Source of the DNA: Victivallales bacterium
GTDB lineage: Bacteria; Verrucomicrobiota; Lentisphaeria; Oligosphaerales; Oligosphaeraceae
Direction of reading: 5' to 3'
Length of the DNA: 11,616 nucleotides
Assembly (NCBI GenBank): GCA_017964325.1
Contig: JAGCSE010000085.1
Coordinates: forward strand, 1 to 11,616
In this document: positions 5,656 through 11,616 of the stretch, piece after piece
How positions within the stretch are numbered: position 1 is the first letter of the stretch
How the letters are laid out: each line of letters opens with the position of its first letter
The notes under the pieces: generated by a model
What the model was told of the DNA's origin: nothing
The model's input: the letters and a program-made list of their open reading frames with translations, nothing else
The model's database searches: none
Position numbers and translations under genes: made by a program

Positions 5656-7557
5656 CTATTTCACTCGTATTCTGGCACAAGGGTCGTCCTTGCCGTTAAT
5701 GTGTACGCTGGAAACGCCGCCCTCGTTCCGCCCATTTGGACCGACGCTCCAGACTTGGACGACCTTCGCTTGCGTTGCCTGCGGCTTCAACTCGTATTCT
5801 TCGCGGGTTTTCTCTTCTTCCGTCCAGGCGGGAACTTCTTTGATTCGAAGCACATATCTTGTTATCTCCGCCGTTCCATAGCGGTACAGCATCGGCTTGC
5901 CCGAGAACGGGTCAATTGGCAAATCAGGCAGCGTTTGAGGATAATCGCCATGCTCGCGGCAATATGACTCCGCTCGCAGCAACGCCTGCATAGCCCTTAC
6001 CTGAGCAGTCAAAGCGTAGAACTTGTTTCCTGCCGGTTTCAGCGCAGGAAGCAACATACTGCTGAAAATGTATGCTAACGGAACAGGTGCGGCGTCCCAA
6101 TGGGTGAAATCCTCCCGCTCATATTGTTGCAGAATATACAGCTTGTCGCGAGCGGCCTGCAGCCACAACTGCGGATAGAACCAGCGAAGTTGCGCAAACG
6201 CAATGGCGGCTTCAGGCGACTTTCCAGTCTCCATTCCCCGGAAGGCATCCAGTCCGAAAACAGCCTCGGTGTACATCGCGTGCCTGTGAACCACAGGTAT
6301 CCGTTCCTCCAATGTGGTCAAATCCGAGGCAAGTTCCCGCAAATCCTCCTCTGTCAGCAGATGTGATTCCAGCAGCCTTTCCACCGCTTCCAGGCGGTCT
6401 TTTTCCATTGCTACCCAGACAAGACTTCCAATCACAAATGGATTGCGTCGCAGATGTTCCGTGCAATTGGAAATGCGCTGGTAGGCACGCAGGGCACTCG
6501 GTTTGTCCTTTTTCTCCAGATAGATGCGCAGGCGGCTCGCCTCCAGGCGTGGGAATCGCCTGATTGAGGAATAGGTTATGAGCCCAACAGCAAGATTGCC
6601 TGGCTGAAAGTCGTATTGTGGCAAAGGCGGGACGGTATCGAAGCATTTCTCGGCTTCCCGAAGAGGCGCTTCATTGGTCTTGCAGTAGTTCTCGAAGGCG
6701 GTCAGGACGTCAGGGGGCAACGCTTCGGGAACGCGTCCGTCCCAATGCTCCAATGTCCTGTCCTCAATGGGGAGCGTTGACGGCAACGCTGTTTTTTCTT
6801 CGAAAACTTTCCAGAATTCGGTGTCGGCAGACCCCATATTCTGGTAATATTCCCGCAGTCCCTCGGCGGTCAGAGGATACCCGAAGCGTTTCTGGAGTAT
6901 CGAACTGACTGGGGAAAGGGCTGCGCTTTGCATAAGTGCCAGAGCCAAAAGCAGACAATAGACCACCCAGAACACTCCCCAAAGCGCAATCCCTGGCTTG
7001 CAGAGGGAGTGGCGCAAGGGGACAGCAGTCCCCCGCGCCACGGCAGCCACGATTGAAAAACCGCCAAAAGTCATAAGCAGTACGGCAAACAGATAGGCGA
7101 TTCCCCAGCTCTGAGGCGGTAAATTGGAAAACAGAGACATCCATTTAGGAAGGGTGCTGAAGGGACTCCCATAAGTGGATATAATTTTGAGCAAAAAAGC
7201 AAGCGGAACCAGGCAGAAAAGGAGGCAGCACACACATAGCACTATGGAGGGAAGCACGCAAAGCAACGGACGGTAATTGTGGAGCAGGTGACAACTTTTG
7301 CCGAGAAGCCATATTGCACGGCAGAAGACAGCCAGGGAATATGCGGCTATCAGCAGCTGCCCCGCTGCCCATGCGAGAATCTCACTCTCCATCCTCTCGC
7401 TCATGATATTCAACTGGACTATTCCGCAGTTTGACAGCCACAGCAACTGGTAGAACGTGAACCACAGTGCACTGCACACAAAGAAAAGCGTCATCCCGAA
7501 GAACGCGCCCTGCGCGGGCTCGTCCCAGAAGAAGATTTTGCGGAGGATGTGCTTCAT
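5656..7557 (-). CDS. Polytopic membrane protein with pseudopilin-like C-terminal module (633 aa)
   Basis: The start ATG at 7557 is chosen because MKHILRKIFFWDEPAQGAF aligns with the start of the paralogue at 9338-11212. The longer frame to 7599 adds only leader sequence. A short cytoplasmic N-terminus is followed by about five hydrophobic segments near residues 18-42, 60-85, 97-123, 150-172 and 185-210. A large helical soluble region follows, then a C-terminal module with DPFSGKP and VQVWSVGPNG. The last two motifs resemble the DPWG-P/YS-GPDG calcium-loop region of type II secretion pseudopilins, as seen in many PVC proteins. The soluble region has RFGYPLTAEGLREYYQN just after the last membrane segment, matching RFGRSPTREA in the paralogue. 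The function is unknown. It lies 71 nt downstream of a lipoprotein gene on the same strand and is probably cotranscribed with it. Confidence 0.85.
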   Translation of the reverse strand: MKHILRKIFFWDEPAQGAFFGMTLFFVCSALWFTFYQLLWLSNCGIVQLNIMSERMESEILAWAAGQLLIAAYSLAVFCRAIWLLGKSCHLLHNYRPLLCVLPSIVLCVCCLLFCLVPLAFLLKIISTYGSPFSTLPKWMSLFSNLPPQSWGIAYLFAVLLMTFGGFSIVAAVARGTAVPLRHSLCKPGIALWGVFWVVYCLLLALALMQSAALSPVSSILQKRFGYPLTAEGLREYYQNMGSADTEFWKVFEEKTALPSTLPIEDRTLEHWDGRVPEALPPDVLTAFENYCKTNEAPLREAEKCFDTVPPLPQYDFQPGNLAVGLITYSSIRRFPRLEASRLRIYLEKKDKPSALRAYQRISNCTEHLRRNPFVIGSLVWVAMEKDRLEAVERLLESHLLTEEDLRELASDLTTLEERIPVVHRHAMYTEAVFGLDAFRGMETGKSPEAAIAFAQLRWFYPQLWLQAARDKLYILQQYEREDFTHWDAAPVPLAYIFSSMLLPALKPAGNKFYALTAQVRAMQALLRAESYCREHGDYPQTLPDLPIDPFSGKPMLYRYGTAEITRYVLRIKEVPAWTEEEKTREEYELKPQATQAKVVQVWSVGPNGRNEGGVSSVHINGKDDPCARIRVK

Positions 7558-7567
7558 TGTGTCCAGT

Positions 7568-7603
7568 TTATTTGCTACTCGCTGTTGCCATTTCGTCACT
7601 CAC
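7568..7603 (-). other. Possible leader ORF, 11 codons
   Basis: GTG at 7603 opens a frame reading MSDEMATASSK and ends at TAA 7568-7570, 10 nt before the membrane-protein ATG. Its first 12 nt, TGAGTGACGAAA after the first base, match the leader ORF of the paralogous gene at 11268. No clear Shine-Dalgarno is present. The conserved DNA may matter rather than the peptide. Confidence 0.3.
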
Positions 7604-7628
7604 CTGATCTTTGCGAAAAACAAATGAT

Positions 7629-8210
7629 TCATTCGTCAGGCAAAACATTTCTGGGAGTGACCTTCTTTATGATTGTTTTTTCAGGAATCGAACGATGAAT
7701 GATATGATGCTTCGCAACGAACTTTTCGTAGAATTCCGCGGATTCCCACTGGCTAATGTATCCACTTTTTGCCAACTCGCCATTCTTGCCTCTTGTCTCC
7801 AGCATAAGAATCATAGGACTATTGAAAAAAAGGCTTTCCTGCCGAAAACTCACATATTCTTCCTGAAAATAAGAATAGCCACTTTCTTTATGCTCCACAT
7901 TTTTATGTTCTGCATAGATTCGAACCTTGACCATAGGACGCTCTGTTCCATAACCACAATACATAGTTGACACTAAGATTGATTTGTCCTCAGAATAGAG
8001 TTTTTCACAATAATACATTACTTTCCCCTTGTACTTTTCTGTAATCAGGCCGCCATCGCCGGTCACTTCTTGTTCATCGGCCAAATGTGGAAAGCGAAAT
8101 CGATAGCTATCATCTCTTTTTTCTGAAACACAGCCACACAAACAAATGCAAAGCAGAACAGCGTATATCCCGATTCTGCGCAAAAAGATGAAGTGTTCAT
8201 TTCGAATCAT
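7629..8210 (-). CDS. Predicted lipoprotein (193 aa)
   Basis: The N-terminus MIRNEHFIFLRRIGIYAVLL has a charged n-region and a hydrophobic core, and ends in the lipobox Leu24-Cys25-Gly26-Cys27. The mature protein should start at the lipidated Cys27. The mature part (VSEKRDDSYRFRFPHLADEQ onward) is hydrophilic, with alternating strands such as KGKVMYYCEKLY and MVKVRIYAEHK, and ends with a charged segment. I do not recognise the family. ATG 8210 is preferred over the in-frame ATG at 8216 and GTG at 8252. AAAGAGA lies at a suitable distance upstream, and only this start gives a normal signal-peptide length. A promoter-like cassette repeat lies just upstream (8262-8324), and the membrane-protein gene at 7557 follows. 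Confidence 0.75.
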   Translation of the reverse strand: MIRNEHFIFLRRIGIYAVLLCICLCGCVSEKRDDSYRFRFPHLADEQEVTGDGGLITEKYKGKVMYYCEKLYSEDKSILVSTMYCGYGTERPMVKVRIYAEHKNVEHKESGYSYFQEEYVSFRQESLFFNSPMILMLETRGKNGELAKSGYISQWESAEFYEKFVAKHHIIHRSIPEKTIIKKVTPRNVLPDE

Positions 8211-8261
8211 AAGCATTCTCTTTGGGATTATTGAGTTAGTGGGCAGGCACACTACACTACA

Positions 8262-8324
8262 TTTTCCTTCACTCTCCTAATCTACAGCCCCTTCGGCTAT
8301 TTGCAATCGCGTGGCGCGGAATTG
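8262..8324 (-). promoter_or_regulatory. Cassette repeat copy (b) with promoter-like elements
   Basis: Reading the minus strand, the core CAATTCCGCGCCACGCG is followed by TTGCAA (8301-8306), a 16-nt spacer (8285-8300), TAGATT (8279-8284), and then GAGAGTGAAGGAAAA. The same order occurs in copies c and d. The lipoprotein ATG lies about 70 nt downstream of the -10-like hexamer. Confidence 0.55.
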
Positions 8325-8366
8325 GTGCAGCCGTTTTTCGGCTTTGCCAATTGAACCAGCCGTTTT
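8320..8366. repeat. Imperfect direct repeat, 29-bp period
   Basis: AATTG-NNN-CAGCCGTTTT occurs at 8320-8337 and again at 8349-8366, with GGT-like and AAC-like spacers respectively. The first unit overlaps the distal edge of cassette copy b. The other cassette copies lack the second unit. Confidence 0.45.
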
Positions 8367-8385
8367 CTTTTAAAAAAGTGGTAAC

Positions 8386-8403
8386 GCCGAACTTTAGTTC
8401 AGC
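8386..8403 (-). terminator. Possible weak terminator after the 8466-9248 gene
   Basis: On the minus strand GCTGAAC and GTTCGGC form a 7-bp stem (one G-U pair) with a 4-nt loop. A T6 run follows after 9 nt, which is farther than usual. It lies 60 nt past the stop of the upstream lipoprotein gene. Confidence 0.3.
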
Positions 8404-8465
8404 GCTGCACGTGCCTATGGGCGGCTGCCTGGTATGGAGAGTCCAGCTCGTTTACAGCATATAGT

Positions 8466-9248
8466 TCATTCTCTGAGTATAGGTTGCTCCAAAAGTTTCT
8501 CATACGTGCGCCAATCATTTCCCACAGAAATAAATGGCGGCGAAGCGTCTGTTTCGACAGCAATTTCGCCCGTGAGGGTGTTGACACGCGTGATCTTGTC
8601 TGTTTCGTGAACCCTTAAGATGCTACGGTCGGCATTCCCCTCAATGTAACCAGGTATGATTGTCTTCACACCACGAGGCGAAAACGGTATGACGTGCTTG
8701 AACCGTTGACGTATTATCTTGCCCTTCTTGACGGAGAAGACAATCAGGCACATATCCTTCTCGCCCTTCTTGGTCTCGGAGTTGAACATTTGTTCCCAGC
8801 TGCCATGGTCATATTCCTCACTCGTTATCCACCTGTCGCTGTTTGGAATCGGGATGGCAAGGTGTACTTGCGTCCAGGCAAGACTTGGAAAGTGTTCCAT
8901 AGCCCATATTGACTTAGTGGACTTTTTTGTTACGACGGCATAGCGAGAATAGCCAAACTCGCCCTTCCCTACAAGACCTGTTGGCGTAATGCCTATGGCA
9001 ACGAATACCAATCTCTTGTCATAATGCACAATCTGCTCGCAGACCTTGCCCTCCGAATCGGCACGCGCTCCTATCACTTCCCGCGAGTCAGTTTCCCACG
9101 ACACTGGAATAATGACACAACCACTGAAGCCAAACAATGAGAGCGCCAAGCCAATGGCATAAATCAAGTGCAATATGCCTCGACGTGCCAACTCCCTGGT
9201 TTTCACTGGTCTTGCTTGCATGGTATTATCCATCTGATAGTTATGCAT
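8466..9248 (-). CDS. Predicted lipoprotein (260 aa)
   Basis: A basic n-region (QARPVKTRELARRG) precedes the hydrophobic core ILHLIYAIGLALSLFGF and the lipobox Phe-Ser-Gly-Cys, with the cysteine at residue 44 from this start. The mature part is about 216 residues and beta-rich: RLVFVAIGITPTG, SRYAVVTKK, MCLIVFSVKKGK and KITRVNTLTGEIAVETD. The WETDSREVIGARADSEGKVC segment follows the cysteine closely. I do not recognise the family and see no catalytic motif. Possible starts are ATG 9248, 9233 and 9221. None has a strong ribosome site, and 9221 would give a more usual signal peptide. I keep 9248 because it lies about 20 nt from the expected transcription start of cassette copy c. The gene sits between two paralogous membrane-protein genes, so an envelope role is likely. 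Confidence 0.75.
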   Translation of the reverse strand: MHNYQMDNTMQARPVKTRELARRGILHLIYAIGLALSLFGFSGCVIIPVSWETDSREVIGARADSEGKVCEQIVHYDKRLVFVAIGITPTGLVGKGEFGYSRYAVVTKKSTKSIWAMEHFPSLAWTQVHLAIPIPNSDRWITSEEYDHGSWEQMFNSETKKGEKDMCLIVFSVKKGKIIRQRFKHVIPFSPRGVKTIIPGYIEGNADRSILRVHETDKITRVNTLTGEIAVETDASPPFISVGNDWRTYEKLLEQPILRE

Positions 9249-9259
9249 CTCATTCTATT

Positions 9260-9321
9260 TCCCGTCGCTCCCCTTAATCTACACTCCCTTCGGCGGTTTG
9301 CAATCGCGCGGCGCGGGATTG
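9260..9321 (-). promoter_or_regulatory. Cassette repeat copy (c) with promoter-like elements
   Basis: On the minus strand the core (9301-9321) is followed by TTGCAA (9298-9303), a 16-nt spacer and TAGATT (9276-9281), then AGGGGAGCGACGGGAAA. It ends about 12 nt before the ATG at 9248 and begins only 16 nt after the stop of the upstream membrane-protein gene. It therefore fills the whole gap between them. Confidence 0.55.
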
Positions 9322-9337
9322 GGGGGAGGGCGATGCG

Positions 9338-11212
9338 TCAGGGCTTGCTTTGCTTAAGTGGAAGCAGAATGCGAATGTCATCGCGCCTGGATACCTTTCG
9401 CCATGGGGCGCCCGGGAGGTCGAAGTTTACACCTTCATCATCGGCTTCGTTGGGGCCGACGCTCCAGACCTGGACAGCCTGAATCGGGACTGCCTTCCGC
9501 TTGGCGTAGTCAAAGTCCCAGCACTCGCCAACGCGGTATTTCAGCGGTTTGCCCGTGTATGGATCTTCTGCCGCCGATGGCAAAGAGGCGGGATATTCCC
9601 CCGTCCTCCTGTATTCCAGCACGGCGTCTATGGCGCAACGCAAAGCCCTATTATGTACTAAGACCTTTCGATAACCGTAATAAGCGTATTTCAGCCAATC
9701 ATAATGAAAATCCATCGCAGTCAAAAGGCTGCCACAGTTGTATGCAGGCATCGTGTCAGGGAACTCCCTCAACACCTTGAAGACGATGCGCTGGTCGTTT
9801 GCGGAAAACCAAAAGAACTGCGGCAGCAAAAGACGCCCTGCGTTGATTGCCACCCGCCTTGTCCAAGACGGCTTTTCCCAATAGCCTCCATTTACAGAAT
9901 GAAGCAGATAAAATACGGGATAAATCACAGGCAGTGCCTCCCCCGCCAAGAAATCATCTTTCATTTCACATTGCTCGTTAAAACGGATGCTGATAGAATA
10001 CACAATACCATCCAAAGCCTTTCTGTATGCGGGCTCACGTTTCTCCAGAAGTTCTTTCAACATGGCAAGTTGCCTATCCGTCAGCAGCGGCGAGGATACT
10101 AGTTTTTCAAGAAAAAAGAAGAACAGGTTTAGGTCACTTACAAAGCTATTCCCAAAGGAATACGTTGCCATCAGCGTCTCGCATTCCAGAATGTTGTCCA
10201 CCCTGTGAATGGTCTCCATAACCGTCTCCATCTCTTTGTCAACCAGCGCAAAATGCAGACGCCACAACTCTACCCTGAAAACCTTGCGTATGGTATCGGC
10301 AACCTGCAACCTGTTGTAATCCTCGTGAAGAAGCAACGGCGGCGGTTCGCTGAACATCGTCTCAAGCGCCGGCAATTCCGTGAAGTCCGCCATCTGACGC
10401 CGATAGCGGTCGAGCTCAGTTTGGGTAAGTTTCTTGAAATCAGGGATATGCTCCAAAATATCATACACGTATAAATTGGAATCATCATCCACATAACCAG
10501 TTTCAGGCTCTGCGCGACGCGCAAGAATTTCGTGGATCTTCCGCCAAAAATCCACGTTGATACGGCACTCCTGCGCAATCCGTGCGTCCCTCGCCTCGCG
10601 TGTCGGCGAACGTCCAAACCGCTGTTCCAGTTCGGCGCAATGCCTGTTCGCCGCGGATTTTGCAGGTATGGCGATGCACAGCGACACAATCCAAATCACG
10701 GCAACAACCGACCATAAAACCACGACGCCCTTGCCGATGACGCCGCTTTGGAAGTGCTTCAGCCAGCATCCCAAACAGACATATCCGCACAATGCAACAG
10801 TCAGGGCGAGAACGACATACACCGTCCAGGCCTGAGCGTGTGCCACAACAACGGCGGTTGCGGCAAGGCAAAGCAGTACTGACAGCACGCCCAGGCAGAC
10901 CACCAACCATCCGCGCGAACGCCCGTCCTGCCGATTTTCACGGCACAGGACAAACAGGCGCGTCAGACAGACGACCACCGCAACCGCCTCGATTCCAGCG
11001 ACAACTGGCATTGCGACAAACGGTATCAGGACAAGCCACATTCCGAAAACCTTCACCAAGACATCAGAAGGTTCGCGCGTCAGGAGAAACGCCAGCCAGA
11101 AGCACAGAAAAGCGGAAATGCACCAAGGCACCGCCCACATCAGCGTCGCGTGAAGGAACGCGCCTTGCGCGGGTTCGTCCCAGAAGAAGATTTTGCGGAG
11201 GAGGGGCTTCAT
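9338..11212 (-). CDS. Polytopic membrane protein, paralogue of the 5656-7557 gene (624 aa)
   Basis: The protein starts MKPLLRKIFFWDEPAQGAF, nearly identical to its paralogue. About five hydrophobic segments follow near residues 18-45, 54-85, 101-124, 127-150 and 160-183. The shared RFGRSPTREA segment comes next, then a helical soluble region of about 300 residues. The C-terminus carries AVLEYRRTGEYPASLPS, then DPYTGKPLKYRVG, VQVWSVGPNEADDEG and DDIRILLPL, which is the pseudopilin-like module also seen in PVC proteins. In type II pseudopilins this loop binds calcium, but the N-terminal methylation motif is absent here, so it is not a pilin. The C-terminal module is probably presented outside the inner membrane if membrane topology is odd-numbered. 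The function is unknown. Cassette copy d and a 19-codon leader ORF precede it. Confidence 0.85.
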   Translation of the reverse strand: MKPLLRKIFFWDEPAQGAFLHATLMWAVPWCISAFLCFWLAFLLTREPSDVLVKVFGMWLVLIPFVAMPVVAGIEAVAVVVCLTRLFVLCRENRQDGRSRGWLVVCLGVLSVLLCLAATAVVVAHAQAWTVYVVLALTVALCGYVCLGCWLKHFQSGVIGKGVVVLWSVVAVIWIVSLCIAIPAKSAANRHCAELEQRFGRSPTREARDARIAQECRINVDFWRKIHEILARRAEPETGYVDDDSNLYVYDILEHIPDFKKLTQTELDRYRRQMADFTELPALETMFSEPPPLLLHEDYNRLQVADTIRKVFRVELWRLHFALVDKEMETVMETIHRVDNILECETLMATYSFGNSFVSDLNLFFFFLEKLVSSPLLTDRQLAMLKELLEKREPAYRKALDGIVYSISIRFNEQCEMKDDFLAGEALPVIYPVFYLLHSVNGGYWEKPSWTRRVAINAGRLLLPQFFWFSANDQRIVFKVLREFPDTMPAYNCGSLLTAMDFHYDWLKYAYYGYRKVLVHNRALRCAIDAVLEYRRTGEYPASLPSAAEDPYTGKPLKYRVGECWDFDYAKRKAVPIQAVQVWSVGPNEADDEGVNFDLPGAPWRKVSRRDDIRILLPLKQSKP

Positions 11213-11268
11213 GGTGTTGTGTTAACCTTATGTTGGCAGGTATGTGCGTTGTCGTTTTCGTCACTCAT
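11209..11268 (-). other. Possible leader ORF, 19 codons, ATGA overlap with the membrane-protein gene
   Basis: ATG at 11268 reads MSDENDNAHTCQHKVNTTP and stops at TGA 11209-11211. That TGA overlaps the next gene's ATG in the classic ATGA arrangement of translational coupling. The first 13 nt match the leader before the paralogous gene (7603) at 12 positions. The ATG lies just after the -10-like hexamer of copy d, which would leave almost no 5' leader, so translation is doubtful. Confidence 0.35.
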
Positions 11269-11315
11269 CTAATATAACCTCCAACGGCGGTTTTCAACCG
11301 CGTGGCACGGAATTG
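11255..11315 (-). promoter_or_regulatory. Cassette repeat copy (d) with promoter-like elements
   Basis: On the minus strand the core (11295-11315) is followed by TTGAAA (11292-11297), a 15-nt spacer, TATATT (11271-11276), and then GATGAGTGACGAAAA. GCGGTT-GAA-AACCGC forms a 6-bp hairpin across the -35 region in this copy only. Confidence 0.55.
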
Positions 11316-11616
11316 AGGAGGTCTGGTAGTTTTTTCGCTGAACAGGTCGTTAGACGTGAGGTCAGATGGCTCTTTTTTGCCCAAACCGCCGATTTGTAAA
11401 AGGTCGTTTTTCGCATCTCATATCTCGTATTTGAGGTTTGAAATCTTCTCCGACTGCACCTCAAAATCATCGGCTGTTCTTCTGCGGAGAAGATTTTGAT
11501 ATGTTTTCTCTTGACATCCATCCAACGCTATTCAAGAAAAAGCGGAGAATATCGGCGTTTTGAGGTGGAATGATGCTGAGTTAGGGGAAAAGTCGGCGGT
11601 CTTTTCAAACGGAGAA
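11316..11616. other. Right-edge intergenic DNA with a 12-bp inverted repeat
   Basis: No coding frame is convincing here. AAATCTTCTCCG (11441-11452) and CGGAGAAGATTT (11485-11496) are perfect 12-bp complements around a 32-nt centre. The final bases, CTTTTCAAACGGAGAA, loosely resemble CTTTCTAAAACGGAGAAGAT at 5175-5194, which may mark another dispersed element continuing beyond the window. Confidence 0.4.

Noticed and set aside
9306..9330. G-rich run as a G-quadruplex
   Set aside because: The tracts GGG-ATT-GGGGGG-A-GGG would need a zero-length loop, and the run is explained as the edge of cassette copy c.
5570..11315. Repeated cassettes as a CRISPR array
   Set aside because: The copies are separated by whole genes of differing length and are imperfect, with no spacers or cas genes.

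Overview
The window appears to come from a Gram-negative bacterium of the PVC superphylum, most likely the Lentisphaerota/Kiritimatiellota/Verrucomicrobiota side. This placement is an inference. It rests on two CesT-type secretion chaperones paired with large soluble proteins, lipoproteins with clear lipoboxes, and two multi-pass membrane proteins ending in the 'DPFSGKP ... WSVGPN' pseudopilin-like module that I associate with PVC genomes. Coding DNA is moderately GC-rich and intergenic DNA is strikingly AT-rich. No tRNA, rRNA, CRISPR array, transposase or integrase was seen.

Left part (1-4693) is a type III secretion effector/chaperone region with two divergent pairs. On the minus strand a CesT-family chaperone (354-824), with its own well-spaced sigma70-like promoter, precedes a soluble protein that runs off the left edge (1-298). 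On the plus strand an 810-residue soluble protein of unrecognised family (1560-3992) is followed 20 nt later by a second CesT-family chaperone (4013-4455), which is broken by a one-base frameshift at a G5 run. The 735-nt divergent intergenic region holds overlapping AT-rich palindromes and a C9 tract. A decayed minus-strand gene fragment (4456-4693) closes this module.

Middle (4694-5655) has no gene I can support. It is AT-rich with several inverted repeats, then a GC-richer stretch with a good minus-strand intrinsic terminator.

Right part (5656-11616) holds four minus-strand genes encoding cell-envelope proteins: two paralogous polytopic membrane proteins (5656-7557 and 9338-11212) alternating with two lipoproteins (7629-8210 and 8466-9248). 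Three of the four have an upstream copy of a ~60-bp repeat containing a fixed-spacing -35/-10-like pair, and a fourth, partial copy lies downstream of the leftmost gene. The repeat looks like a dispersed promoter/regulatory cassette that could co-regulate the set. The two membrane proteins also share near-identical first 57 nt and short leader ORFs beginning (A/G)TGAGTGACGAA. The functional link between the secretion module and the envelope cluster is unknown; they may simply be neighbours.
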